64,000 nucleotides of DNA from Bacteroidales bacterium (GCA_021371855.1 JAJFVL010000018.1:248001-312000), one strand, 5' to 3'; shown: positions 1 through 9,453, counted from the first letter of the stretch. A program made the numbers and translations. Notes: generated from the letters alone by a model not told the origin.

Positions 1-273
1 GCTCATTCCCAAAAGTCTTACCATTTGGGTTTTGGTAAATCTTTGATAACACGCAGCAATCTTGCCAAAGCAAACGCTAACAACAGAGACTGCAATATCT
101 TTGAGGAATTTGCCTATAAAATGATATCGATTGCCCAGAGAAAACGAATCACAAGAGAATTTGAGATTTGTGGGAGGTTTTATGCTTTTGATTCTACTAC
201 TATTGACCTGTGCCTGAACCTTTTTTGGTGGGCAGGTTTTCGTAAGACCAAAGGAGGAATCAAGGATTGTTAG
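1..273 (+). pseudogene. IS4-family transposase fragment
   Basis: The frame is open from the first base of the window, so the gene begins outside it. The protein carries the IS4-type block FDSTTIDLCL, which holds the first catalytic Asp of the DDE triad, followed by FWWAGFRKTKGGIK. It then stops abruptly two codons later (Asp-Cys-stop at 273). IS4 transposases normally run on for more than 200 residues past this point, including the other two catalytic residues, so this piece cannot be active. The upstream part cannot be judged. The next 200 bp are AT-rich and show no clear IS end. Confidence 0.75.
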
Positions 274-471
274 TACTTTAAAGATACTAAACAATGATTT
301 GATTTGCTAATCTTATTTCATTTATTTATCTGATATTCAGTATTTTATCTAACTTTTTATCAACAGAAGTTAGTGAAAGACTGTTCCACCAAAATTGACG
401 AAGAACCCCCATAATTGGCTTAATTAGGTGTTACTATTTTATATATTCGTGTTACTCATGTGACAAAAAAA

Positions 472-873
472 TTATTCTACACGACTCATAACAAGTTTAC
501 CATGAATAATGCCTTTAATCCCGATAAGCTTATCTGATAATTCTGTCAGCCTGTTTGCTTTACCTTTTACAGCAACAATCTCAAGACAGTTGTCATGGCT
601 CAAATGAAAATGTTGAGAAGAGAGAATTACATCAAAGTAATCATGCTGAATATCATTAGATTTTGTGGTAATATCTCCCTTATGATGATCATAAAGCATC
701 ACTATAGCTCCGGCGACTATATTATTACAAAGCCATTTTTTCTCAACCAGATTTTTTTCAATCAAATGCCTGATGGCTTGAGAGCGATTGGGCAAGTGAT
801 TCTCAATAACAAAATTATCAAGAGCTTGAAGAACTACTTCATCCAAACTGGCTCCAAAACGGACTAATGTCAT
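472..873 (-). CDS. nikR: Nickel-responsive regulator NikR
   Basis: A 133-residue protein with the NikR layout. Residues 1-45 are a ribbon-helix-helix DNA-binding domain (MTLVRFGASLDEVVLQALD). The rest is an ACT-like domain for tetramer formation and metal binding. The high-affinity nickel ligands of the family are all present with correct spacing: His77, His88, His90 and Cys96, within QHD and QHFHLSHDNC. The length matches E. coli NikR. In that family nickel binding makes the protein repress nickel uptake genes. No nik or cbi transport genes are beside it here, but a LarA-family nickel enzyme lies 5 kb away on the same strand. Its 3' end faces the IS4 relic. Confidence 0.9.
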   Translation of the reverse strand: MTLVRFGASLDEVVLQALDNFVIENHLPNRSQAIRHLIEKNLVEKKWLCNNIVAGAIVMLYDHHKGDITTKSNDIQHDYFDVILSSQHFHLSHDNCLEIVAVKGKANRLTELSDKLIGIKGIIHGKLVMSRVE

Positions 874-1145
874 AATGTTGCTATAATAATAGGTTTAAGA
901 AAATAAATATTTTAATTTATCGAAATTCCCAATTAAGGTTTACAAATGAAAATATCAGATATTAACTATTTGCAAATTTAATTTTTTTTGACATTAATCC
1001 TTTCAGTATTTATTAATATACTCTGATTTTTTGTGCTAATTATCTCTTGTTTAGTAATATTCTGGTTATTAATAGATCATTTTAAAATCTTATTCAAGCT
1101 CATCTAATATATTTATGATATGATGAAAATGTTACTAATATAGTT

Positions 1146-3752
1146 TTAATTCTCCTTCGAGATAGTTGCTCCTTTTTCAGTTATAACATGAACAAATCCT
1201 GTGAGATCGAAAACCTCTAAACCGGAAATCCGGGTTTCGTAAACGTCACATCGGTAATAATAAACCCCGGGAGACACGATTTTCCCTTTGTAAGTCCCAT
1301 CCCAATTCAGTTTTGGATCATCGGTTTTAAATATCAGTAGTCCTCCACGATTGAATAATTTAAAATCAACCTTTTCAATTAGTCCTGATGTTTTTGCTAT
1401 TAATTTATCATTGATACCATCCCCGTTAGGAGTAAAAACATTCGGAATCTCATAAAAACTACACGAATCAATACATGTTACATCTGACAAATTGCTCTCA
1501 TTAGATTTCAGATCAAAAGCAGAAACAGCGTAGCATCCTGCAATTATTTCTCCCGGATAATGCTTATATGATAGTATGGTTTTATCATCAATAGTAGCAA
1601 GCAATGAAAGATTTTCAGCATATAACATTTTATAGTAAATCTTATAACCGGCAACATCTGCCAAACAGGTTGTGTCAACAAAGCTCAAGCTTATCACATT
1701 ATACAAGCTATCGCATTTTGTCGCCACATTAATTACAGGTGTACATGGAGGTTCATTGTCAACAGGAGTCACCGTTACAATCTCGGAGAAATTTATAAGA
1801 TTTTTTGGCATTTTATCTGCAGTATAGCCACCAGTTGAACGAACGAGATAACTATATTCTGTTCCGTTTGTCAGATTATAGTCCACAAAAGTTAGCTGGT
1901 TTGTCGTACCTATTGAATCATATTCAGTGGTAACATTATTCAATCTGAAGAAATCATATCTGGTATTTATCCATGGAACGTTACGGGTCATAGTAAAACG
2001 TGACTTCCTGTCCCCGGGTGCAACGGAAAGGAATACTGATGAGGCATATCCAGCATCACCTATAAGGAATTCATTGCCAGATGTTCTGTTCCATAATTCT
2101 ACTTTATAAAGATATCCTTTTGATTTTGTATCAATAAGGGTATCAACAAGCACTGTATCGTTCAGGTTTATTGTAGGAATTAATTTTATTTGTGAAAAAG
2201 TTGTTCCTAAAACACCTTCAGCTCTATAAACAATATATTCATATGGTCCGACAGCTCCAGGGATTGTATCCAGCTTAACTGGTTTTTCCCAGGCAAGATA
2301 TATTGAGCCGGTGGTAGTATCAGTTTTTCTTACACTGACATTCCTCATGGTAGGAATACCGGAAACGAGTGCAGTTACTATCTCGTTTGAGGCTCTACTT
2401 TCCGTTCCATTAGGATAGACTGCAACAATTCTGTACGAATAATCTACCCCATTTTCCAAACCAGCACCATTATTATTATCAGTATATGAAACAGTTGAGC
2501 TTCCGTCAATATAACCGACTTTAACAAACCCTGTCGATGACGGAATACCTGCAGTGCATGAATCAGGAACAAATGTGGAAGCTCCTTCTCTCCTGTATAT
2601 GCTGAAACCAGCAATTACTTTTGTTCCGTAATCTAACCATGAAAGCTTAATGAATTTAGCCTGAGGCACTGCTTTCGTTAAGACAGGAGAAGGACCAAGT
2701 ACCTTAATTATCAGATTATCAATGTCTGTTAGATTAACGTCGGAATTATTATCATCAGACTTAAATACAACAGTATATGGTTGGTTTCTCACAGCCTCAT
2801 GACAGGTTATCCATTTGAATCTTGAAGAAGAATATCCTGCTATAGAGTCAATTTTTGAAAATGTTGCTGGGCACGATGTTAGACTATAAATACCTGAAGT
2901 TGAGGACAGGTTTATTCGGTCTTTGTCAACATCACTGGCAGAAAAGAGAAAACTAACTGTATCTCCGGCTTCGACACAAATATTACCTGGGATTTTATTT
3001 ACTGGTGGCTTATTATTTGTTTCATATACTTCAATCTGTATATCGCGTTCAACTACTCCTATTTTTTTCCCATTTCGCCATTCCTGAATTTCCATTGCAA
3101 CATTAAACTTGCCAACCTTTGTTGGGGCATCCCATATCAAATCGCCGCTTATAGAATCAACTCTGATATATTTTGAAGCTGGTGGTAAAGTATACCCTTC
3201 AATAGCTTTATCATCTTCCCTTGTGCACACTGTAAGCTTGTATGAAAGGCTGTCTCCATCAGGATCATATGCACAAGGGTTATAAACGAATGTTTGTCCC
3301 AGGGCTGCTTTGTCGTAAGGCGGATTAAGTAGTACGGGTGTATTGTCATAACCCATCGCTGAATTTACAATCAGTATAGTTGATATGGAAAAAATAACAT
3401 TTACAGAATTGGGAATATTTACTACACCCTCATTTCTGTTAGGATCTTCCATATAGATTTTATAAACACCGGGCCCAGGGAAAGTATGGGTTACCTCATA
3501 GATATTTTTAGCATAATAATTGGGAAGTATAGTCTTGCTAATGCGAGAAGCAGTAGCACTTGAATTATCCCCGAAGTCAATACTATATTCTTGTCTGTCA
3601 ACCGGAGATAAAGTATTTGTATATGTGGTAATTGTTACCTTATAGGTGAGATCTGACAGCTGAGTATAAGTAATCTCTCCGGCACGCATATGTGTTGCTG
3701 AAAGTCTCGCAAAAGTCAATATGAGAATAAATAATAAAAGAATCCTTTTCAT
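1146..3752 (-). CDS. Large secreted protein with gliding-motility (T9SS) C-terminal domain
   Basis: An 868-residue exported protein. A signal peptide (MKRILLLFILILTFARLSA) is followed by THMRAGEI, a start common in Bacteroidota PKD-like surface proteins. The middle has PKD/Ig-like segments (about 60-115 and 150-245) and fibronectin-III-like repeats (about 360-660). The last 90 residues begin PNVFTPNGDGINDKL and run through WDGTYKGKIVSPGVYYYRCDVY. This is the gliding motility-associated (CHU_C) sorting domain used by the type IX secretion system. The product is probably delivered to the cell surface, as an adhesin or structural protein. No enzymatic domain is visible. It lies 6 bp downstream of the cytochrome c peroxidase gene, so the two may be cotranscribed. 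Confidence 0.85.
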   Translation of the reverse strand: MKRILLLFILILTFARLSATHMRAGEITYTQLSDLTYKVTITTYTNTLSPVDRQEYSIDFGDNSSATASRISKTILPNYYAKNIYEVTHTFPGPGVYKIYMEDPNRNEGVVNIPNSVNVIFSISTILIVNSAMGYDNTPVLLNPPYDKAALGQTFVYNPCAYDPDGDSLSYKLTVCTREDDKAIEGYTLPPASKYIRVDSISGDLIWDAPTKVGKFNVAMEIQEWRNGKKIGVVERDIQIEVYETNNKPPVNKIPGNICVEAGDTVSFLFSASDVDKDRINLSSTSGIYSLTSCPATFSKIDSIAGYSSSRFKWITCHEAVRNQPYTVVFKSDDNNSDVNLTDIDNLIIKVLGPSPVLTKAVPQAKFIKLSWLDYGTKVIAGFSIYRREGASTFVPDSCTAGIPSSTGFVKVGYIDGSSTVSYTDNNNGAGLENGVDYSYRIVAVYPNGTESRASNEIVTALVSGIPTMRNVSVRKTDTTTGSIYLAWEKPVKLDTIPGAVGPYEYIVYRAEGVLGTTFSQIKLIPTINLNDTVLVDTLIDTKSKGYLYKVELWNRTSGNEFLIGDAGYASSVFLSVAPGDRKSRFTMTRNVPWINTRYDFFRLNNVTTEYDSIGTTNQLTFVDYNLTNGTEYSYLVRSTGGYTADKMPKNLINFSEIVTVTPVDNEPPCTPVINVATKCDSLYNVISLSFVDTTCLADVAGYKIYYKMLYAENLSLLATIDDKTILSYKHYPGEIIAGCYAVSAFDLKSNESNLSDVTCIDSCSFYEIPNVFTPNGDGINDKLIAKTSGLIEKVDFKLFNRGGLLIFKTDDPKLNWDGTYKGKIVSPGVYYYRCDVYETRISGLEVFDLTGFVHVITEKGATISKEN

Positions 3753-3758
3753 TAACTG

Positions 3759-4964
3759 CTATTTAATAAAGTATTTATTCCACGGCAAAGGATTGGAATA
3801 TTGTGGATTAGTAATAAATGTCGAATCCGTTAATGTAAGGAGAAATGCTTTCAGGTCAATAAGATCCTTATTTGTAAGATGCATTCCTCCATGGTTCATA
3901 TTGATCATTAACGGATCTACATATGGAGAGCGTTTCAATCCTGAATTATAGAATTCCAGGACTTCTTCAAGTGTTTTAAACCTTCCATCATGCATATAAG
4001 GAGCAGTCAGTTCAATATTGCGAAGTGTGGGGACACGATATTTGCCCCGATCTCTCGGATTGTGTGTAACCGAAAAACGGTCTCCTATTTCATTAAAATC
4101 AATATCTTTTGCATTATTCATGAACAGGTTTGTTGTCCAAAGAGGAAGAGCAGGTGATCCATGACAATGGAAACAGTCACCACGTTCGGTGGTAAACAAG
4201 GTGAGCCCATTCATTTCAGATGTAGTAAGTTCTGCTTTACCATCCATAAACCTGTCAAATCTTGAATTACATGAAACCAGCGAACGAATAAACTGAGCGA
4301 TTGCTTTGTCTATTCTTTCGATCGTTACCGTATCAGACCCGAATGCCTTCTTAAACATTGGGGGATACAAAGGGATATTCTGAATTGTATTAACTGTCTT
4401 TTCAATGTTCCCGGCAATCTCATATGGAGAAACAATGCTCATCCACACAAGCGATTCTATGTTTTTATAGTTATATATTGGTTCCGCTGGAACTCCAAGC
4501 TTCTCATCTCCCAGTGTATTGTTAGAGTTGCTTATCTTTCCATTCCATAAGTATCCTTCGTTGATCCAGGCAAGATTAATTAAAGGAAGCATCACATGAG
4601 GTGTCTCTTTTCCACTAAGGCCGTGTGGTCGTCCACCTTTATACAAGGGATTATCTATACCACACTCGAAAGAGTGTTCCTGCTTGTGGCACGATGCACA
4701 AGACATAAGTTTCTTTTTATCCTTATTACCCGATAAACGTCCATCATAGAATAAATATCTTCCCAATTCAATCCCTTCTACTGTCATCGGATTATCAGCA
4801 GGGATATTCAGACTATCAGGGAAAATTGAGATTTTAAGCAAATATGGAGTAGGCTGATCAAAAAGATTTCTGACGAATCCTTTTGAAACCGAACAGGTAA
4901 GGATAAAAAGGCCAAGCCCGGTACAAATAATAATCAATATAATATTTGGCTGTTTCCTGTTCAT
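3759..4964 (-). CDS. Di-haem cytochrome c peroxidase / MbnH-like
   Basis: A 401-residue member of the bacterial di-haem cytochrome c peroxidase (CCP/MauG/MbnH) family. Two c-type haem motifs are visible, CASCH at about 89-93 and CFHCH at about 264-268, with family signatures ELGRYLFYDGRLS near the first haem and KYRVPTLRNIELTAPYMHDGRF near the second. The N-terminus is a hydrophobic export signal ending ILTC, possibly a lipoprotein signal although Thr before Cys is atypical. It acts in the periplasm or on the outer face of a membrane. The gene immediately upstream (1 bp gap) encodes an MbnP-like protein. MbnP and MbnH are a known pair in which the haem enzyme modifies a Trp of MbnP. A plain peroxide-reducing role is the alternative. 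Confidence 0.88.
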   Translation of the reverse strand: MNRKQPNIILIIICTGLGLFILTCSVSKGFVRNLFDQPTPYLLKISIFPDSLNIPADNPMTVEGIELGRYLFYDGRLSGNKDKKKLMSCASCHKQEHSFECGIDNPLYKGGRPHGLSGKETPHVMLPLINLAWINEGYLWNGKISNSNNTLGDEKLGVPAEPIYNYKNIESLVWMSIVSPYEIAGNIEKTVNTIQNIPLYPPMFKKAFGSDTVTIERIDKAIAQFIRSLVSCNSRFDRFMDGKAELTTSEMNGLTLFTTERGDCFHCHGSPALPLWTTNLFMNNAKDIDFNEIGDRFSVTHNPRDRGKYRVPTLRNIELTAPYMHDGRFKTLEEVLEFYNSGLKRSPYVDPLMINMNHGGMHLTNKDLIDLKAFLLTLTDSTFITNPQYSNPLPWNKYFIK

Positions 4965-4965
4965 G

Positions 4966-5772
4966 TTATTCTATGATTCTGCAACTAAATGCAGATGACC
5001 CGTTTTTACATATTGACCTCATTGCTTCCTGGTTATCCATAATACCGCCATAATTGTTGAAATCAATAATATCCGGAGGACCGAACCATTTATTTATATC
5101 CATTATTATCTCTACTTTGCTAATTTCCCCCTTGCTAATTTTAAAAGAAGAAGCTGGTAACGTTACCCTGAAATAATTATGAATGAACCCGATAATTTTC
5201 TTCTGTTCGTTTCTAATCTGGCCAATTCCAAGATGACAATTGAAGTTTGAGATATCTCCGTTATTATTATGATACCTGACATTTATTTTCATGTAATGAT
5301 ACCCGCCACCCAGAACATCCGGCCAGAACATAATACTTTCCGGGGGATTTTTAAACCTGTATGATTTATTATTATTCTTCGAGAGTCCGAATATGAATGA
5401 AATAGAATCATACCTGCCAGCAGGTATTTTATCATCTGGAGACCATATAAGAGTATTTGGATAGTCCTTGTCGACATAATGCCACGGGATTAAAGGAGAA
5501 AACATTATGGAATCTACGGAATGACTGTACAGGACTATTTCGGAAATAAAATATTGTACCTGATTAATTTCATATTTATTCCCGGCACTGTTTGTATAGA
5601 TCATTGTGTCATACAATATGGGGTTCCCGTCAACCTGATGAACAAAGTTGAAGGATAAATCCCCGTAATTGTTGTCAGGTTCACTTTTTTGTGCCGATAA
5701 AGGTGAAACAGAGGCAAAATACCATATAAAAGCAACAAGAACTGAATTGAATATTTTATAAGTAATTTTCAT
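4966..5772 (-). CDS. MbnP-family exported metal-binding protein
   Basis: About 268 residues, matching the MbnP-like domain family. I chose the start at 5772 because the second Met begins a normal signal peptide (MKITYKIFNSVLVAFIWYFASVSPLSAQ). A longer frame to 5799 would overlap the upstream gene further. Recognisable features are the opening strand NYGDLSFNFVHQVDGNPI, the YEINQVQYFISEIVLYS segment, GRYDSISFIFGLSKNNN, and a His-rich YHYMKINVRYHN. Family members are copper-associated surface or periplasmic proteins found next to a di-haem peroxidase, as here. Copper binding is inferred from the family, not shown. The three genes 7052-5787, 5772-4966 and 4964-3759 are packed tightly and look like one operon. 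Confidence 0.75.
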   Translation of the reverse strand: MKITYKIFNSVLVAFIWYFASVSPLSAQKSEPDNNYGDLSFNFVHQVDGNPILYDTMIYTNSAGNKYEINQVQYFISEIVLYSHSVDSIMFSPLIPWHYVDKDYPNTLIWSPDDKIPAGRYDSISFIFGLSKNNNKSYRFKNPPESIMFWPDVLGGGYHYMKINVRYHNNNGDISNFNCHLGIGQIRNEQKKIIGFIHNYFRVTLPASSFKISKGEISKVEIIMDINKWFGPPDIIDFNNYGGIMDNQEAMRSICKNGSSAFSCRIIE

Positions 5773-5786
5773 TTGATCATTATTAT

Positions 5787-7052
5787 TTATTTTATCCATA
5801 AACCTGCAGACGGAGTACTTATAAAGTAAATCTCTTCCCCATTTGCCAGTGTATTGAATCCATTTTTTAGTTTTTCAGGATTATATAGATCGACTGCTTT
5901 GTTATATTCCAAATAATTGAAATTCACCGATTCAATCTCTTCTTTTGAAAGATATCCTGGTGCATATGTAATTTTAAATCTGCCTTCTGAAGATCCATGA
6001 ATCAGATGTGCAGTAGCATGTGTAAGATCCTGAAGATCTTCATTTTCTTTCCAGAGTTTCATTATTTCCGGTGTGCCGGCATAACCGTATTTCCGGATAA
6101 CCTTGTCTACTTCATCCTGTTCTCCAAAACGTTTAAGCCCGGGAGCAATTATTATTAGTTCACCTCCGTCAGCCATTGCTTTGCGTGTACGATATATTGC
6201 CTTGTTAGCAACCCATGTGCTGAAAAACTCATTCCCCTGCATCATGGCCACAACTTTTTTCAAAGGAGGAACTACGGTTATATTTTCTTTCATGGATTGC
6301 ATAGCTGCCATCAGGTAGGTGTCCATATCATCGCCACAATAGAACCCACTATGAACAAGATTCCCATCAAGGTTGTATTTCATAACAAGCTGAATAAACA
6401 TGTCAGGTAATTGCCTGAGAAATTCTGATTCAGCTTTATTGAAACAATGTCGTAAGGGGGTGATCAAATTTCCCAGATTGTTTTCTATCCCGTAACAGGC
6501 AGCCGCCATATGTGAGGCACAGATCATATCTTTACCTCCTAAACCTATGAAATAGTTTTTGTTATGATTTGCAAATCCCAGAACTTCATGTGGGACTACA
6601 TGGCCGATATTTATAATAATATCCCATTTTTCTTCAAATAACCGTCGGTTAATACTGACCGGAATCTCCCAGTCGGCTTTCCCATCAGTAGTTTGCTTCA
6701 CATATTCTGCAGGAATTGTACCAATTCTTTTCCCATCTTTTTTCCAATTATGAATAAGTATGTTTTCTTTTGGAATATCTCCAAACATCCACAGGTTTTG
6801 TTCTTCTGTGTGAGGCACATGTTGACCAAGTGTAGGCATAATAAATACTTCCGCAGAAGGAGAGAAGTAATTATATAGCAGATTTGTTATCCAACCTGCC
6901 CCTGAATGGGCTCGTGTTATATCAGGAGGTAGCAATAAAATCTTGTGAGGTTTTTTGCAAATTCGTTTCAGACACTCTTCACCTGCTTGTATAACAAGTT
7001 GTTTTAGAGTATTTCTGTCTATTTCCTCCTTTTTACTATAAAACCATGGCAT
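5787..7052 (-). CDS. larA: LarA-family nickel-dependent racemase/epimerase (DUF2088)
   Basis: A 421-residue LarA-type protein. LarA enzymes use a nickel-pincer nucleotide to racemise or epimerise 2-hydroxy acids. The residues that match the catalytic and cofactor-holding set of lactate racemase are visible: His78 in TLGQHVPHT, His155 in GHVVPHEVLGFA, Lys174 in GLGGKDM and His181 in ASHMAA. The N-terminal PPDITRAHSG matches the family nucleotide-binding start. No larB, larC or larE cofactor genes lie in the window, so they must be elsewhere if the enzyme is active. The substrate cannot be deduced; the family includes many non-lactate epimerases. It is the first gene of the cluster with the MbnP/MbnH-like pair, and NikR is nearby. 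Confidence 0.82.
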   Translation of the reverse strand: MPWFYSKKEEIDRNTLKQLVIQAGEECLKRICKKPHKILLLPPDITRAHSGAGWITNLLYNYFSPSAEVFIMPTLGQHVPHTEEQNLWMFGDIPKENILIHNWKKDGKRIGTIPAEYVKQTTDGKADWEIPVSINRRLFEEKWDIIINIGHVVPHEVLGFANHNKNYFIGLGGKDMICASHMAAACYGIENNLGNLITPLRHCFNKAESEFLRQLPDMFIQLVMKYNLDGNLVHSGFYCGDDMDTYLMAAMQSMKENITVVPPLKKVVAMMQGNEFFSTWVANKAIYRTRKAMADGGELIIIAPGLKRFGEQDEVDKVIRKYGYAGTPEIMKLWKENEDLQDLTHATAHLIHGSSEGRFKITYAPGYLSKEEIESVNFNYLEYNKAVDLYNPEKLKNGFNTLANGEEIYFISTPSAGLWIK

Positions 7053-7155
7053 TGTTCATCAGTATTTGAGTGTAATATTAACACGTTTTTATAAAACGTA
7101 ACACGAATATAGTTATTATATTTAGTACTAATTTTAAACCATTTACTTCCATTAT

Positions 7156-7293
7156 TGGAAAAGCCGTTGTCCTTGACCACTTTACGCTAGAGTGAATTGA
7201 CCATACTTGGCCAGGATTAAGTGCTTGTTGTTAAACTATTTATAATAATTGTAATTGAACCGGCAGATATGATCAACTTATCCGGCTTTTGCA
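7156..7293. repeat. Dispersed 138-bp MITE-like element, copy 1
   Basis: This segment recurs at 62342-62480 with about a dozen differences over 138-139 bp. Both copies start TGGAAAAGCC and end GGCTTTTGCA, giving 10-bp terminal inverted repeats with one mismatch. Inside, ACTTT...AGAGT at 7180-7194 can form a short hairpin, and the other copy has compensatory changes there. No ORF spans it. It looks like a non-autonomous mobile element or a structured repeat. No target-site duplication was clear. Confidence 0.75.
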
Positions 7294-7409
7294 CAACAAG
7301 TCAGTCTTTTGCAGTAAGTGCCAAAGTTAGACTTGAAGATTGTACCAACTTCATGCAATTGTCTCGTTAAGTCGCATAGATTGTAAACCATCATTTTAAG
7401 TTGTATTTT

Positions 7410-7501
7410 CCAAATCCGGAAGTGAAAACCTTCCAAATAAGGAAATAAAACGACGCCAAACAAGGAAGTAAAATAGCTCCAAACAAGGAAGTATTGTTAT
7501 A
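7410..7501 (+). repeat. Four tandem 23-bp direct repeats upstream of the DUF4143 ATPase gene
   Basis: Units start at 7410, 7433, 7456 and 7479, an exact 23-bp period. The shared core is CCAAACAAGGAAGTAAAA, with the first unit the most diverged. The last unit runs directly into the promoter -7 box TATATTTG (7498-7505). The placement fits an operator or iteron array that controls the gene starting at 7530. Confidence 0.8.
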
Positions 7502-7505
7502 TTTG
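7498..7505 (+). promoter_or_regulatory. Bacteroidota-type -7 promoter element (TATATTTG)
   Basis: TATATTTG matches the TAnnTTTG consensus and lies 25 bp before the ATG at 7530. Its position inside the longer possible frame (TTG at 7494) argues for the ATG at 7530 as the true start. No clear TTG -33 box was seen; the 23-bp repeats occupy that place. Confidence 0.5.
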
Positions 7506-7529
7506 TATCGAAATCCAACTATAAATAAA

Positions 7530-8798
7530 ATGGCGGAAATGACTTATTTATCACGCTTGTGTGATCAAGAACTACAAATAGCATTACAATCGTCAGGGGC
7601 AGTTTTAATTGAGGGAGCCAAGTGGTGCGGAAAAACACGTACCGCGTCTATTGCGGCAAAGAGCATTTTGTACATGCAAGATCCTGATAATTCGGCATCC
7701 TACCAGACCATGGCCGACACAAAGGCTTCATTATTACTCAAAGGTGAGGCACCAAGATTAATTGATGAGTGGCAAATGGCTCCGGTCTTGTGGGATGCGG
7801 TCAGATTTGAAGTTGATAAAAGGGGTAATACCGGTCAGTTTATTTTGACAGGTTCGGCAGTACCTGCTGATAACGTAACTGCACATACAGGTACAGGACG
7901 GTTTTCCCGATTGTTGATGCGTCCTATGAGCCTATTTGAATCGAATGAATCGAATGGCTCAGTTTCTATAGGAAGTCTATTTGCAGGGAACCAGGATATT
8001 GAATCAATGTCAGAATTGTCCATTGAAAAAATAGCTTTTGCTTTATGTAGAGGTGGATGGCCTGCAAGTGTCTTGAAAAGTGAAGCATCAGCATTACATA
8101 TGTCAAGAGATTATGTTGAGGCTATAATTAATTATGATGTATCACGTGTTGATGATGTGGGAAAAAATCCCAAAAGAGTTCGGTTATTGTTGAGATCTCT
8201 AGCAAGAAATGTAGCTACATTAGCTTCGATACAGACGATTAAAAGTGATATTGAAGCAACAGATGTTTCAATATCAGATAAAACAATAAGTTCTTACCTA
8301 AATGCATTACGAAGAATTTTTGTGGTGGAAGATTTGCCTGCATGGTTGCCGTCAATGCGTTCCAAGTCGGCAATACGCACTTCTGCAAAAAGGCATTTTG
8401 TTGATCCTTCAATCGCTACAGCAGTTTTGAGAACAAATCCGGATGGGTTGTTGAACGACTTTAATACTTTTGGGTTCCTGTTTGAATCGTTATGCACACG
8501 AGATATTCGTATTTATGCACAAGCGATTGATGGTGATGTGTTTCATTATCGCGACAAAAGTGGATTAGAATCTGACTTGATTGTTCGTCTGAAAGATGGT
8601 CGTTGGGCTGCAATAGAAGTAAAGTTGGGAAACAAACAAATTGAGGAAGCTGCTGAAAATCTATTGGCACTAAAAGCAAAAATTGATGAAGATAAAATGG
8701 GACAAGCCTCATTTTTAATGGTAATAACCGGAGGTCAATATGCTTATCGTCGTAATGATGGTGTTTTGGTAGTTCCAATCGGATGTCTGAAGAATTAG
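7530..8798 (+). CDS. AAA-type ATPase with DUF4143 C-terminal domain
   Basis: A 422-residue protein of the AAA_14/DUF4143 family, common in multiple copies in anaerobic Bacteroidota. The Walker A loop is GAKWCGKT at 29-36, and the Walker B region is LIDEWQ about 50 residues later. ILTGSAVP follows, then the DUF4143 region with SYLNALRRIFVVEDLPAW. The C-terminus contains YRDKSGLESDLIV and AAIEVKLG, whose ESD and EVK residues resemble a PD-(D/E)XK nuclease fold. The cellular role of the family is not established. The gene stands alone between a repeat array and an IS relic, and the repeat-laden promoter suggests tight control or a selfish-element character. Confidence 0.85.
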   Translation: MAEMTYLSRLCDQELQIALQSSGAVLIEGAKWCGKTRTASIAAKSILYMQDPDNSASYQTMADTKASLLLKGEAPRLIDEWQMAPVLWDAVRFEVDKRGNTGQFILTGSAVPADNVTAHTGTGRFSRLLMRPMSLFESNESNGSVSIGSLFAGNQDIESMSELSIEKIAFALCRGGWPASVLKSEASALHMSRDYVEAIINYDVSRVDDVGKNPKRVRLLLRSLARNVATLASIQTIKSDIEATDVSISDKTISSYLNALRRIFVVEDLPAWLPSMRSKSAIRTSAKRHFVDPSIATAVLRTNPDGLLNDFNTFGFLFESLCTRDIRIYAQAIDGDVFHYRDKSGLESDLIVRLKDGRWAAIEVKLGNKQIEEAAENLLALKAKIDEDKMGQASFLMVITGGQYAYRRNDGVLVVPIGCLKN

Positions 8799-8919
8799 AT
8801 TGTTCAGAGTTTTCTCAAGTCTGAGTTGATCCTCAAGTCCATTCATTCAACTTTTATAATTGATTTGGGATAAGTTAACGTATAAATCTGGTATTTATAA
8901 TAAATGAAAGACTATTATA

Positions 8920-9453
8920 TTAATTATAAAAGTCATGAACCTTTGAAGCCATTACTAATACTTTTCTTTGTTTCTGACTGCCCCAGCCGCGCTTTTTGTG
9001 TTCGGACTTTTCATCTTTTTCTCTTTCCGTATCAACACTCTCAAAGAAGCCTTCGTCCAGCTCTACGATCTTATCCAGCTTGTATTTACTATCCCTGGAT
9101 CCCATTGTTAATCTCAGCTTCTGCATCATCATCCAGATGAGTTCATAAAATTTATGACCTATCTGCCGTTGTAACTCTTTTGCCGAAAAGGTCTTCTTTG
9201 TACTTGCTAATAAATGAATTGCAATAAACCAATACCTGAATGGGAGATTACTTGCCTGCATTACGGTTCCGCTTCTTAAGGTTGTCCTGGTTTTGCATTT
9301 CTTACACTGATACTGCTCAATTGTTTGCAACCAATAATGATCAGTACCACCACATTTTCTACAGATGACTCCTTATTCATCCCTAAATTCCTTAAATTTG
9401 ATCCTACATGAGGATTCATCAGGAAATGACTCAATAAAATTGATTAGATTCAC
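8920..9453 (-). pseudogene. IS1595-family transposase, broken
   Basis: Reading down from a GTG at 9453 gives NLINFIESFPDESSCRIKFKEF, then an in-frame TAA near 9373, then the zinc-ribbon segment RKCGGTDHYWLQTIEQYQCKKC. The ISXO2-like core follows: LRSGTVMQASNLPFRYWF, KELQRQIGHKFYELIWMMMQKLR and a DEGFFE motif with a catalytic Asp. The match ends at KRGWGSQKQRKVLVMAS, about half way through a normal transposase, and the frame stops at 8920. The premature stop plus the missing C-terminal half make this an inactive relic. Confidence 0.8.

Noticed and set aside
7410..7501. Four regular 23-bp repeats as a CRISPR array
   Set aside because: The units are contiguous with no spacers of constant size, the period is too short, and no cas gene is near.
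7494..7529. TTG start for the DUF4143 ATPase
   Set aside because: The TAnnTTTG promoter box falls inside this part, so transcription would start after the TTG; the ATG at 7530 is used.
8461..8778. 105-codon minus-strand frame inside the DUF4143 gene
   Set aside because: It is antisense to a well-supported gene and has no recognisable domain.
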